Assembly: GCF_002434505.1 (NCBI RefSeq) | Contig: NZ_DJKE01000005.1 | Location: 124,001 to 188,000 of the forward strand | DNA from: Brevundimonas sp. UBA6550 | GTDB lineage: Bacteria > Pseudomonadota > Alphaproteobacteria > Caulobacterales > Caulobacteraceae | Length of the DNA: 64,000 nucleotides | Direction: 5' to 3' | The notes under the pieces: model-generated | Seen by the model: the letters and a program-made list of their open reading frames with translations, nothing else | Told to the model about the DNA's origin: nothing | The model's database searches: none | Position numbers and translations under genes: made by a program | Part shown: in pieces, positions 1-7,637 of the stretch | Numbering within the stretch: the first letter of the stretch is position 1 | Layout: each line of letters begins with the position of its first letter

Positions 1-57
1 GACGGCGTCGAATGGATTAGCAGCCTGAACGACATGAACGGCGCGGGTACGGGATGA
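1..57 (+). CDS. 3' end of an unidentified gene (partial)
   Basis: Frame 1 is open from the window edge to a TGA at 55-57 and would encode the last 18 residues of a protein (tail WISSLNDMNGAGTG). Its stop overlaps the ATG of the exonuclease III gene in an ATGA arrangement, typical of translationally coupled genes. Too little is visible to name it. Confidence 0.45.
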   Translation, partial: DGVEWISSLNDMNGAGTG

Positions 58-827
58 GGATCGCCACCTTCAACATCAACGGCGTCAACACCCGGCTGCC
101 GACGCTGCTGCGCTGGCTGGCGGAAGCCCGTCCGGACGTGGTCTGCCTGCAGGAGTTGAAGGCGTCCCAGGCGCAATTTCCCGCCGCCGCCCTGAAGGCG
201 GCCGGCTACGACGCCGCCTGGGTCGGCGAGGGACGCTGGAACGGCGTCGCCCTGTTGTCGCGCATCGGCGCGCCGGTGGTGACGCGGCGGGCGCTGCCCG
301 GCGATCCGGCCGACGCTCAGGCCCGCTACATCGAGGCGGCGGTGGCCGGAGTGCTGATCGGCGGCCTCTATCTGCCGAACGGCAACCCGCAACCGGGGCC
401 GAAGTTCGACTACAAGCTGGCCTGGTTCGAGCGGCTGATCGGCCACGCCGCGACCCTGGTGGACAGCGGCGCGCCCGTGGTGCTGGCCGGCGATTTCAAC
501 GTCGTGCCCACCGAGGCCGACATCTACAACAGCCGCTCCTGGAAGAAGGACGCCCTGCTACAGCCCGAGAGCCGCGCCGCCTGGGCCCGGCTGGTCGGCC
601 AGGGATGGACCGATGCGCTGTTGGAGCGCTTCCCGCATCAACCGCCCTGGACCTTCTGGCAGTATTTCCGCCAGGCCTGGGAGCGCGACGCCGGCCTGCG
701 CATCGACCACCTGCTGCTCAGCCCAGCGCTGGCCGGGCGGCTGGCGGACGCCGGCGTCGATCGCCATGTGCGCGGCTGGGACAAGGCGAGCGACCACGCG
801 CCGGCCTGGATCGAACTGGAAGGATGA
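54..827 (+). CDS. xth: Exonuclease III (exodeoxyribonuclease, AP endonuclease)
   Basis: The 257-residue protein belongs to the exonuclease III branch of the endonuclease/exonuclease/phosphatase fold and should cut abasic sites and remove 3' blocking groups in base excision repair. The family landmarks are in order: the N-terminal NINGVN motif, the metal-binding Glu in LQELKA (about residue 34), GDFNVVPTEAD (about residues 146-156), and the C-terminal RIDHLL and SDHAP motifs holding the catalytic Asp and His. Length matches bacterial Xth. The ATG at 54 overlaps the stop of the preceding ORF. The DUF6880 gene follows with a one-base gap, so the genes are probably co-transcribed. Confidence 0.95.
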   Translation: MRIATFNINGVNTRLPTLLRWLAEARPDVVCLQELKASQAQFPAAALKAAGYDAAWVGEGRWNGVALLSRIGAPVVTRRALPGDPADAQARYIEAAVAGVLIGGLYLPNGNPQPGPKFDYKLAWFERLIGHAATLVDSGAPVVLAGDFNVVPTEADIYNSRSWKKDALLQPESRAAWARLVGQGWTDALLERFPHQPPWTFWQYFRQAWERDAGLRIDHLLLSPALAGRLADAGVDRHVRGWDKASDHAPAWIELEG

Positions 828-828
828 G

Positions 829-2034
829 ATGGCGCGACGGCCGACGGCCCCGACCCGCCTGAACGCGGCCAATCTGACTAGGCTCGGCGCGCCGCGCCTG
901 GCGGAGCTGCTGGCCGAGGCGAGCGTCGGCGACGCCAACCTGAAGCGCCGGCTGCGGCTGGAGTTGGCGGCCGAGGCCGGGCCGGACCGGCTGGCGGCGG
1001 AGATCGACAAGCGCATCGCTGCGCTCGCGGCGGCGCGCGTCCGCGTCTCCTGGCGCAAGCGCGGGGAGCTGATCCGGGACCTTGAGGCGCACCGCCGCAT
1101 GATCGTGGACCGGCTGGCGCCGGCCGATGCGCGCGCCGCCTTCGCCAGCCTGCTGGCCTGGTTCGACCTGTTCCGCGGCTTGACGGCGCGCGTGCAGGAC
1201 CCGCGTGGCGAACTGGTGTTCGCCTTCGAGGACGCGGCGCCCGACCTCTGGACGCTGGCGGGCGCGCCCGCCGGCGAAGATCCGGCCGCGCTCGACGCCC
1301 TGGCCGAGGCGGTTGGCCGCCATCCGCAGGACTACGCTCGCTGGATCGGCGCCGCCGACGACGCCCTGACGCCGGAGTTCGCCCGTCGCCTGCTGGCCGC
1401 CCTGCCGTCCGCCGTCCGGAGCGCCCGGCCGGCGCGCGGCGCGATCCGGCGGCTGGCGGACCGGGCCGGCGACCTGGACCTGTGGCTGTCGTTGGCGACC
1501 CCCGAGGAGAAGGGCGCGCCCGACTTCGCCGCCGGCGCGGCCCGCCGGCTGCTGGCGGCGGGGCGGATCGGCGAGGCGCGCGCCGCGCTCGAGACCGCGC
1601 TTCGGCCCTCGCCGTCGAACCGTCGCTGGACTTTCGGCCGCAATCCCACCGCCGGACGGCCCGCGCTGACGCCGGCCTGGGAGTTGGCTTCGATCGACGT
1701 GCAGGAGGCCGAAGGAAACCGGCAGGAGGCCCAGGACCTGCGCTGGGCGATGTTCGAACGCGACCTGTCGCCTCAGCCCTTGCGCGACTACCTGGCCCGC
1801 CTGCCGGACTTCGACGATGTCGAGGCGCTGGACCGCGCCTTCGCCCAAGCGGCGGCTTCGGACGACTTCGGCGCGGCTCTCGGCTTCTTGATGGACTGGC
1901 CCGCCCACCGCGAGGCGGCGGCCATGGTTCTGGAACGTCGGCGGGAGGCCCAGCGGCCTTGGCCGCGCAAGGCGGAATGGGCGGCCCGCCTGCTCCAGCG
2001 CTATCCCGAGGCGGCGGAGGCGCTGGGTGGATGA
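829..2034 (+). CDS. DUF6880 family protein
   Basis: A 401-residue, Ala/Arg/Leu-rich, probably all-helical cytosolic protein that I recognise as the DUF6880 family, common in Caulobacterales and Rhizobiales and without a known function. The open frame extends upstream inside xth, but the ATG at 829, just after the xth stop at 825-827, is the sensible start (MARRPTAPTRLN). The middle of the protein has repeated helical segments that look like TPR or HEAT-type solenoid packing. It sits between exonuclease III and an AlkB-like gene, so a repair-related role is possible but is only a context inference. Confidence 0.8.
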   Translation: MARRPTAPTRLNAANLTRLGAPRLAELLAEASVGDANLKRRLRLELAAEAGPDRLAAEIDKRIAALAAARVRVSWRKRGELIRDLEAHRRMIVDRLAPADARAAFASLLAWFDLFRGLTARVQDPRGELVFAFEDAAPDLWTLAGAPAGEDPAALDALAEAVGRHPQDYARWIGAADDALTPEFARRLLAALPSAVRSARPARGAIRRLADRAGDLDLWLSLATPEEKGAPDFAAGAARRLLAAGRIGEARAALETALRPSPSNRRWTFGRNPTAGRPALTPAWELASIDVQEAEGNRQEAQDLRWAMFERDLSPQPLRDYLARLPDFDDVEALDRAFAQAAASDDFGAALGFLMDWPAHREAAAMVLERRREAQRPWPRKAEWAARLLQRYPEAAEALGG

Positions 2035-2070
2035 GGCGGCGCCGGCGGCGGTGTGATGCGTTGTCCTCCC

Positions 2071-2640
2071 ATGACCAGCCCTCAGGCCGATCTGTTCGGA
2101 GGTCCGCCGCTCGAGCCGACGGGCCTGCGCTACGTCGGGGCGATGGTCGACGAAGCCGAGCGGGATCGTTTGACGGACGCCTTCGCCGTTCTGCCGTTCG
2201 CGCCCTTCGCGTTCCACGGCTGGCTGGGGGCGCGCCGCGTGGTCTCCTTCGGCTGGCGCTACGACTTCAGCCGCGCCCGCCTGGACGAGGCGGCGCCCCT
2301 GCCCGCCTTCCTGGAGCCCTTGCGCGACCGCGCCGCCGCCTTCGCCGGCGTTCCGGCGGCGGCGATCGTCCAGACCCTGGTCACCGAGTACCAGGCCGGA
2401 GCCGGCATCGGCTGGCATAGGGACCGTCCGCAATACGACAAGGTCGTCGGCGTCTCCCTCGGCGCGCCCTGCCGCCTGCGCTTCCGGCGGCGGACGCCGG
2501 ATGGGTGGGAGCGCCGCCATCTCGATCTCGCGCCAGGCTCGGCCTACCTCCTCGACGGCCCGGCCAGGGCCGACTGGGAACACGGCATCACGCCGATGAC
2601 GGCGCTGCGCTACTCGGTGACGTTCCGGACCTTGCGGTAA
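2071..2640 (+). CDS. AlkB-like 2-oxoglutarate/Fe(II) dioxygenase
   Basis: The protein resembles AlkB-type oxidative demethylases that repair alkylated DNA or RNA bases using Fe(II) and 2-oxoglutarate. The iron-binding HxD is visible in GWHRDRP and the second His in WEHGI. The 2-oxoglutarate-binding Arg residues are in the closing RYSVTFRTLR segment. The frame is open from a GTG at 2053 and an ATG at 2056, but the ATG at 2071 (MTSPQADLFG) gives the N terminus usual for this subfamily and is preferred. It follows the DUF6880 gene by about 35 bp. Substrate preference cannot be read from sequence. Confidence 0.88.
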   Translation: MTSPQADLFGGPPLEPTGLRYVGAMVDEAERDRLTDAFAVLPFAPFAFHGWLGARRVVSFGWRYDFSRARLDEAAPLPAFLEPLRDRAAAFAGVPAAAIVQTLVTEYQAGAGIGWHRDRPQYDKVVGVSLGAPCRLRFRRRTPDGWERRHLDLAPGSAYLLDGPARADWEHGITPMTALRYSVTFRTLR

Positions 2641-2710
2641 GTCGCACTCCGCTGATGAGGCCAGACCGAGTCCGCCACCCGCACGTTCGCCGCTCAGCTG
2701 CTCTTCAGCG

Positions 2711-2796
2711 CCAGGAGCGGTCATTCACTCAACGCCGGAAACCGGACCTCAGCAACACACCTTGTTGAGCGTCCGCTCTCGACCCGTTGCGGACAT
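2711..2796. repeat. Intergenic repeat, copy 1
   Basis: This stretch starts with AGCGGTCATTC and ends in a 24-bp palindrome (2771-2794). A second, diverged copy with the same opening and the same closing palindrome lies at about 5229-5330. It looks like a dispersed intergenic repeat family rather than coding sequence. Confidence 0.5.
2771..2794. repeat. 24-bp palindrome, copy 1
   Basis: GTCCGC and GCGGAC are separated by exactly 12 bases (CTCTCGACCCGTT-type centre). The same 24-base layout recurs at 3404, 5305 (left arm degenerate) and 6889, each time in a gap between genes. It lies 31 bp before the TetR start. Confidence 0.7.
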
Positions 2797-2825
2797 AGTT
2801 AGATCAGTTCCGCTATAGATGGCTT

Positions 2826-3395
2826 ATGACCACCACCACTCCAACGCGGGATGCCGAAGCTACCCGACACGCGATCCTTCGGGCTGCGCTGGACCTCTTC
2901 GCTGAGGAGGGTTTCGAGGCAGTCGGAGTCCGCTCTATTGGAGCGCGCGCGGGCGTCGATTCTTCGCTGATCAGCCGATACTTCGGTGGAAAGGACGAGC
3001 TTTTCGTCGAAGTGATCAAATCTGGGAGCGTGAACTGGCAGCGTCGCTGGGGAGATCGTGAGAGCTTCGCTGAGCGCGTGACGGATGATGTTCTGGCGGC
3101 TCCAAATGGCGGAAGGGTGCTGCGCGACTTGCTCGTTCTGATGCGCTCCGCTGGATCAGATAAGGCCAAACGCCTCATCGATGAAGCGTTGGGTCACCAA
3201 GGCTTTCGCGACCTTGAAGCATGGATCGGGGGCGAGGACGCAGATGTCCGTGCGCGCCTGCTTATGGGCTTTCTCGCCGGTATGGCCATCACCCGCGATC
3301 TGAACAGTAAGTTTGACCTCAGTCACGAACGCGCCGTCGTAATGCGCGAGCAACTCCGTTCAGCGGTTGCTGCCTTCCTCATGCCAGCGACTTGA
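2826..3395 (+). CDS. TetR/AcrR family transcriptional regulator
   Basis: A 189-residue repressor. The N-terminal TetR helix-turn-helix occupies about residues 12-58 (AILRAALDLFAEEGFEAVGV, then DSSLISRYFGGKDELF), and the helical C-terminal domain should bind a ligand and dimerise. No obvious divergent partner is present: the AlkB-like gene upstream points the same way and a recombinase gene lies downstream on the other strand, so its target is not evident. It is enclosed by 24-bp palindromes at 2771 and 3404, which suggests that it is a unit of the accessory block. Codon use is visibly less GC-extreme than in the housekeeping genes to the left. Confidence 0.9.
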   Translation: MTTTTPTRDAEATRHAILRAALDLFAEEGFEAVGVRSIGARAGVDSSLISRYFGGKDELFVEVIKSGSVNWQRRWGDRESFAERVTDDVLAAPNGGRVLRDLLVLMRSAGSDKAKRLIDEALGHQGFRDLEAWIGGEDADVRARLLMGFLAGMAITRDLNSKFDLSHERAVVMREQLRSAVAAFLMPAT

Positions 3396-3403
3396 GAACG
3401 CCA

Positions 3404-3427
3404 GTCCGCTTTCCACCCTTAGCGGAC
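3404..3427. repeat. 24-bp palindrome, copy 2
   Basis: GTCCGC, 12 bases, GCGGAC, with the same spacing as the copy at 2771. It lies between the TetR stop and the 3' end of the first recombinase gene. Confidence 0.7.
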
Positions 3428-3434
3428 GAACGCC

Positions 3435-3453
3435 GGGTCCGCTGAGCGGACCC
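3435..3453. terminator. Perfect hairpin at the 3' end of the first recombinase gene
   Basis: GGGTCCGC and GCGGACCC form an 8-bp perfect stem with a TGA loop, 9 bp beyond the recombinase stop. There is no T-tract on either strand, so it may be a structural or recombination element instead of an intrinsic terminator. Confidence 0.4.
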
Positions 3454-3461
3454 GGTCGATG

Positions 3462-4094
3462 TCAGAGATCGATCTGCTCAGAGAGCTCCAAGGCGTCGTC
3501 AACTTCGATGCCAAGGTAGCGTACGGTGCTCTCCAGCTTGCGGTGACCGAGAAGCAGCTGGCATGCGCGCAGGTTGCCGGTCTTCTTGTAGACGAGTGAG
3601 ACCTTCGTGCGCCTGAGGCTATGGGTGCCGTAAGCCGCGGGCTCCAGATCTATCAAACGGATCCATTGATCGACCAGTCTCGCGTACTGTCGCGTGCCGA
3701 TATGGCAGCCGGCATGGTTTCGGCTCGGAAACAGCCAGTCGTCGTCACGCTGTCCTCGGAGTTCCAACCAGGCTCCAATCGCGTGGCGGGCTGGCTCTGT
3801 GATCTCGAAGGGAACCGGTCGTCCGGTCTTCTGCTGGATGACGGTGGATCGAAGCCTAAGTGAGCCGCCAGGCGCGACGTCACTGACGCGGAGCTTCACC
3901 AGATCACAGGCTCTGAGCTTTGCATCCAGTGCACAGTTAAACATCGCAAGGTCGCGTACGCGCTTGGCGACCTTGAGTTGCTGTCGGATCGCCCAGATGC
4001 GCTTGGGTTTCAGCGGAGCCTTGGGACCGATGAGACGGCCCGCGTTCCAAGGCCGACGAGGGATGATGAAAAGGTCAGACTGGCGCATGGCCAA
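3462..4094 (-). CDS. Tyrosine recombinase, short form (copy 1)
   Basis: A 210-residue tyrosine recombinase with the complete catalytic set: R61, the beta-hairpin Lys in QQKTGRP (K89), H158 and R161 in HSLRRTK, H184 in LGHRK, and the nucleophile Y193 in TVRYLGI. It has only a short N-terminal extension where typical integrases carry arm-binding and core-binding domains, so it is essentially a catalytic domain. A second copy at 6955-7587 is roughly four-fifths identical by eye and lies in the same orientation. A 45-bp segment (4151-4195) upstream is also conserved at the second copy. Both appear intact. It may act on the nearby palindromes, but that is not shown. Confidence 0.88.
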   Translation of the reverse strand: MAMRQSDLFIIPRRPWNAGRLIGPKAPLKPKRIWAIRQQLKVAKRVRDLAMFNCALDAKLRACDLVKLRVSDVAPGGSLRLRSTVIQQKTGRPVPFEITEPARHAIGAWLELRGQRDDDWLFPSRNHAGCHIGTRQYARLVDQWIRLIDLEPAAYGTHSLRRTKVSLVYKKTGNLRACQLLLGHRKLESTVRYLGIEVDDALELSEQIDL

Positions 4095-4150
4095 CCTCCC
4101 ACGGATGGCCTCCCTGCCTCGGCCGATTGTACTGCTGTTCCGTCAGGCCT

Positions 4151-4195
4151 GCGCCAGCAGCGGACCCTGGAAACTCGGGGTAAAGCAGACCTACG
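4151..4195. repeat. Conserved 45-bp segment upstream of recombinase copy 1
   Basis: It shares GCGCCAG, AGCGGAC and GACCTACG at identical spacing with 7638-7682, which lies at nearly the same distance upstream of the second recombinase (57 versus 51 bp). The stop codon of the esterase-like ORF falls inside it. Confidence 0.6.
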
Positions 4196-5264
4196 GCACA
4201 GGGTCGGACCGACCAGTCAAGTGCCACCTGACGGCGTGAGGGAAGCGTTCTCTCCACAACATCTGGCTGTGTCCTGCGATTCCCACGTCGAGGCGCACCG
4301 CGTCAGCTGACCCTTCCAAGGCTTCGGCGGCGTCTACAGTGCTCTGGTGAAAATCCGGTTCATACACGCCAGCCGTGAGATAGATCGAGCCATATCCCGA
4401 TCCTCGCGCCCGACGATCGGGCCGGCTACCGAACGACATGGCGATCACACCCCGAAATACGTCGGGATTGACCATCGCGGTATTCAAAGCCCATGCCGCA
4501 CCGTCGGAGAAGCCTGCGAGGATTCTTTCCGACGGCACCCTCGAGGCGCCCAGACGCTCTGCGAGCGGCATCACCTCGCTCAGCAGAAAGCGCTCGTGTG
4601 CGAGATAGACCTCGTCGTCCCAGCCCGCGAGATATTCCTTATGGCGTCGGTTTGGGTCTGACGCCTCCCCCTCCTCGAGCAGGGGCCCGCTCCAGAGGCT
4701 GACGATCATCGTCGGTGGAACCTCTCCGGATTCAATGCGGGGCTTCAGAACCGAAGCGAAGGGCGGAACGCTTTCCCCGTCTGCCAGGGCGATGACCGGC
4801 ATGGGGCCGTCGCTTCGCGGACGGTAGATGAAGAGACCCCGACGCTGCCTCAAAGCCGATGATTGCATCACGTGCTGGACCAGCTCTCCCTCTTCGAGCT
4901 CCAGCTCAGCAGGCGGCGGAGGGGCCTCGGGACCCCGCCATTCATCCGGAGCGCCTGTAGCGGCCGGTAGAAGCCAGACATCCAGCATCGCCCGGTCCAG
5001 GTCAGGCATCCTTACGGCGAGCGACCAAAGGTCAGGTGCGCCTTCGGCGGGGTTCATAGGAGTCTGGATGGAACAGCAAAGCCTCGGCCGCTCGCTCCGG
5101 CGGGCCACGACATGGAAGACATCCCGCTCAGCCCAGAACGCCTGATGACCATCCGCCAGCCTGAACTCGATCTCGGATTTCGTAAGGTCTGAAGGGAGTT
5201 CGCAGGCCGGGACCTCAGCTATGCGCCAGAAGCGGTCATTCGCCGGCTGCCGCAAACACGACAT
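4191..5264 (-). CDS. Putative alpha/beta-hydrolase esterase (start uncertain)
   Basis: An open frame of 357 codons. The C-terminal half resembles the enterochelin-esterase/esterase D type of alpha/beta hydrolase: a nucleophile elbow in GFSDGAAWAL, PEVFRG-like downstream packing (NPDVFRGVIAMSFGS) and a terminal catalytic His in AGHSQMLW. The N-terminal 20-25 residues fall in an intergenic repeat (about 5229-5330), so the true start is probably internal. The 3' end lies in the segment shared with the other recombinase copy, which suggests that the reading frame was joined to that segment during rearrangement. Substrate unknown. No signal peptide is evident. Confidence 0.6.
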   Translation of the reverse strand: MSCLRQPANDRFWRIAEVPACELPSDLTKSEIEFRLADGHQAFWAERDVFHVVARRSERPRLCCSIQTPMNPAEGAPDLWSLAVRMPDLDRAMLDVWLLPAATGAPDEWRGPEAPPPPAELELEEGELVQHVMQSSALRQRRGLFIYRPRSDGPMPVIALADGESVPPFASVLKPRIESGEVPPTMIVSLWSGPLLEEGEASDPNRRHKEYLAGWDDEVYLAHERFLLSEVMPLAERLGASRVPSERILAGFSDGAAWALNTAMVNPDVFRGVIAMSFGSRPDRRARGSGYGSIYLTAGVYEPDFHQSTVDAAEALEGSADAVRLDVGIAGHSQMLWRERFPHAVRWHLTGRSDPVP

Positions 5265-5330
5265 TCAGTGTGATCGAAAGTCGTAATTCCAGCTGACAGC
5301 CCATGACGGTTCCCGACCCATTGCGGACCC
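5229..5330. repeat. Intergenic repeat, copy 2
   Basis: A diverged counterpart of 2711-2796: it opens with AGCGGTCATTC and closes with the degenerate 24-bp palindrome at 5305-5328, whose right half (CCCGACCCATTGCGGAC) is well conserved. Confidence 0.45.
5305..5328. repeat. 24-bp palindrome, copy 3 (left arm degenerate)
   Basis: The right half matches the copy at 2771 closely and the left arm has decayed to GACGGT. It lies between the esterase-like ORF and the membrane-protein gene. Confidence 0.5.
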
Positions 5331-5340
5331 CACCCCTAAG

Positions 5341-6135
5341 TCACGGGTTTGCCGGATGGCCTGAGGAGGGACGATCGCCGGGTTTTTGGGGAAGCAGCAG
5401 GATCAAGGCCAGAATGACCACGGCAAGAAGCCCGGACGCGAGCGGGCGACTGAACGCCAGACCCCCGTGGTCCAGAGGTTTGTCCAGGAAGTCGCCCACC
5501 ACGGCCCCGAGCGGTCGCGTAAGGATGAAGGCAGCCCAGAACAACAGAACCCGGTTGATGCGCGTCCAAACTGCCAGGGCAGCCACAATGGCCAAGAGAC
5601 TGCCGAAAAGAACGGCGGCGCCGAGATATCCGAACCCGCCGGTGTCTGCTGTCCAGTCGCCAAGCGCGGTGCCGAGAGTCTGCGACAGCGTGATGGTCAG
5701 CCAATAGAAGAGCTCGACCTTTGGCTCCGAGACATGATCGGAGGACACGGATCCCAACGTCAGCTTCCAAGCCAACAGCGAAGCCAGAACCGCCGACAGC
5801 AGCAACGCTGAGCCGCCAGTGTAGCCGATCCCCAACGAGCGAGTGGCGTAATCCGCCAGGGTGGTTCCCGCCGTCGTCGAAGCGATTATCGTCGCCCAGT
5901 AGAGCAAAGGATGAAACCGCTTTGCGCGCACCTGAAGAATAACGAGCGCAATCAGGACCGCTGCGAAGATTGCGGTGCCCGTCAAATATCCCAGCTTCAT
6001 CGTCATACTGACGGTGTCGCCGCCGGTTTCACCGAGCGTGGTCGCAAGGATTTTGATGACCCAAAAGCCCAGAGTGACGGCGGGCACCTTCGAAAGGGCG
6101 TCGCTGGGCGTGGTGAGCTTGCCGGCATCAGTCAT
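5341..6135 (-). CDS. COG4705-like integral membrane protein
   Basis: A 264-residue polytopic membrane protein that resembles the COG4705 family (uncharacterised membrane-anchored proteins). The sequence contains about four related segments with a Thr/Ser-rich helix, a conserved Gly and an acidic residue (TLGETGGDT, TTAGTTLADY, SQTLGTALGDW and RPLGAVVGDF). This implies internal duplication of a two-helix unit with an acidic residue in the membrane. Function is unknown. It is followed on the same strand by nothing and preceded by the ICMT-like gene 59 bp upstream, so the two are likely one transcript. Palindromes at 5305 and 6889 enclose the pair. Confidence 0.75.
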   Translation of the reverse strand: MTDAGKLTTPSDALSKVPAVTLGFWVIKILATTLGETGGDTVSMTMKLGYLTGTAIFAAVLIALVILQVRAKRFHPLLYWATIIASTTAGTTLADYATRSLGIGYTGGSALLLSAVLASLLAWKLTLGSVSSDHVSEPKVELFYWLTITLSQTLGTALGDWTADTGGFGYLGAAVLFGSLLAIVAALAVWTRINRVLLFWAAFILTRPLGAVVGDFLDKPLDHGGLAFSRPLASGLLAVVILALILLLPQKPGDRPSSGHPANP

Positions 6136-6194
6136 CGTTACGCTCCATCGATCAGCGGACGATTTACTCAGATGTCGGCGACATTACGTCGCAC

Positions 6195-6815
6195 CTAGGG
6201 AAGCGTGAACATCGCGTGGACCCAACCGACGTCCTGCGCATGCTCGAGGGCTTCGAACACAGGTATCACGAGAAGGAAGGCCAAGCCGTCCCTAAGGGTG
6301 GTCAGGAAGAGAGTCGGTCGGATTTCCAGGGTGTCCTGGTCGCGCCACCTGCTGAAGTTAGGCCAGAAGCGAGGCGTCCTCGCCATGTAGGCTTCGTATT
6401 CGTTTCCGAAGGTGGTCCTCAACCAATCCTCCTCACGTCTCACCGTCGCGTAGAAGACGACGAACGCGATGATCACGAACAGGCACGCCATCAGGACGGA
6501 CCCGGTTTGCGCCCCCATCCCAAAGGCGCCGATGAAGCTGAAGACGTAGAGCGGATTCCGACTGATCGAATAAGGTCCTCGGTCCACGATCTCCGCCTTC
6601 TTTCGCCCACCGATATAAAGCGAGCACCAGGACCGTCCGACGATACAGATGAGGATGAGAGCCAGACCGAAGGCTTCGAACCCTTCATGAAACCCCTCGG
6701 CGTCGCTTGCCGTATGTGTGATCGCAGCGAAAGCGCAGACACCGATTATGCAGGCTGTAAGCACAGCCTTGCGTATCAACTGGACACGTCGGAGATGATC
6801 TGGATCGGCGGCCAT
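6195..6815 (-). CDS. ICMT-like membrane methyltransferase (copy 1)
   Basis: A 206-residue protein of the isoprenylcysteine carboxyl methyltransferase/phospholipid methyltransferase superfamily, with about five membrane helices. The family SAM-binding signature is present around GPYSISRNPLYV and the later EEDWLRTTFGNEY segment. Bacterial members methylate diverse lipids or small molecules, and the acceptor here is unknown. A second copy at 39052-39675, inside the copper island, is about two-thirds identical, and the stretch from CSLYIGGRKK to GAFGMGAQTG is almost invariant. This copy is therefore probably a relative captured into the accessory block. Confidence 0.82.
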   Translation of the reverse strand: MAADPDHLRRVQLIRKAVLTACIIGVCAFAAITHTASDAEGFHEGFEAFGLALILICIVGRSWCSLYIGGRKKAEIVDRGPYSISRNPLYVFSFIGAFGMGAQTGSVLMACLFVIIAFVVFYATVRREEDWLRTTFGNEYEAYMARTPRFWPNFSRWRDQDTLEIRPTLFLTTLRDGLAFLLVIPVFEALEHAQDVGWVHAMFTLP

Positions 6816-6888
6816 ATTGATACCCTCAAGGCTGATGATCCGCGTTACGCGGGCTTCAAGCTAGGGTCTAGAGGCCGCGTGGCGCAAC

Positions 6889-6912
6889 GTCCGCTAACCA
6901 CCCTAAGCAGAC
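6889..6912. repeat. 24-bp palindrome, copy 4
   Basis: GTCCGC, 12 bases, GCAGAC (one arm mismatch). It lies between the ICMT-like start and the 3' end of the second recombinase gene, the same position relative to the recombinase as copy 2. Confidence 0.6.
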
Positions 6913-6916
6913 TTTT

Positions 6917-6944
6917 GGGCAGTCCGCTCTCCAAAGAACTGCCC
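6917..6944. terminator. Hairpin at the 3' end of the second recombinase gene
   Basis: GGGCAGT and ACTGCCC pair across a 14-base loop, 11 bp beyond the recombinase stop. It mirrors the hairpin at 3435 but has a different sequence, and there is no T-tract in the direction of transcription. Confidence 0.35.
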
Positions 6945-6954
6945 GAAAGCCGGC

Positions 6955-7587
6955 TTAGAGGTCGATCTGTTCCGATATCTCCAAAGCGTCATCGACTTCG
7001 ATGCCGAGGTATCTAACGGTGCTTTCCAGCTTTCCGTGACCGAGCAGAAGCTGACACGCGCGCAGATTTCCGGTCTTTTTGTAAATTAACGCTACCTTTG
7101 TCCGTCGCAGGCTGTGGGTCCCATACGCACTTGGGTTTAGGTCGATCATTCTTACCCAAGTATCGACCAGCCGAGCATACTGGCGCGTGCCTATGTGCGC
7201 GCCCTCTTTGCTACGGCTGGGAAACAGCCAGTCGTCGCGTCGGCACCCCCGGCGCTCCAGCCAATGCGCTAGCGCCTCCCTCGCGGCCTCAGTTATCTCG
7301 AACGGGACCGGGCGACCTGTCTTTTGCTGAATGATGGTCGAGCGCTGGCGAATGGCTCCGCCTTGAGCGATATCCGCTAGCCGAAGCTTCACCAGATCAC
7401 AGCCTCGGAGCTTCGCGTCCAGCGCGATGTTGAACATCGCCAGATCCCGGACCGATCCAACCGATTTGAGATGCTGTCGGATTGCCCAGATGTGCTTAGG
7501 CTTGAGTGGAGCCTTGGTTCCAGTCATCCGACCAGCATTCCAGGGCTTACGAGGTCGACAAAAAAGATCGGGCTGGCTCATGGCCAC
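6955..7587 (-). CDS. Tyrosine recombinase, short form (copy 2)
   Basis: Paralogue of the gene at 3462-4094 with the same 210-residue length and the same catalytic residues (R61, K89, H158, R161, H184, Y193). The N-terminal half has most of the substitutions, while the C-terminal 60 residues are nearly identical, including the ending ISEQIDL versus LSEQIDL. The two genes are co-oriented and about 3.5 kb apart, with the esterase, membrane-protein and ICMT genes between them. They may have arisen by duplication or by insertion of two related elements. Both are intact, so neither looks like a relic. Confidence 0.88.
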   Translation of the reverse strand: MAMSQPDLFCRPRKPWNAGRMTGTKAPLKPKHIWAIRQHLKSVGSVRDLAMFNIALDAKLRGCDLVKLRLADIAQGGAIRQRSTIIQQKTGRPVPFEITEAAREALAHWLERRGCRRDDWLFPSRSKEGAHIGTRQYARLVDTWVRMIDLNPSAYGTHSLRRTKVALIYKKTGNLRACQLLLGHGKLESTVRYLGIEVDDALEISEQIDL

Positions 7588-7637
7588 CTCCCACGATCAA
7601 CGCCCCCTCCTCACCATACGCTTCAGACAGCGCTGAT

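Noticed and set aside
718..2724. A 668-codon open frame on the minus strand opposite the DUF6880 and AlkB-like genes
   Set aside because: It is the antisense shadow of high-GC coding sequence: low-complexity Arg/Gly/Ala-rich translation, no motif and no start context, while the plus-strand proteins have recognisable families.
6141..6145. GCGTA-like blocks upstream of the genes at 5341 and 6195 as extra ECF promoters
   Set aside because: Minus-strand GCGTA occurs at suitable places, but no CRAGGG block lies 15 bases upstream of either, so they do not meet the rule that the six accepted sites follow.
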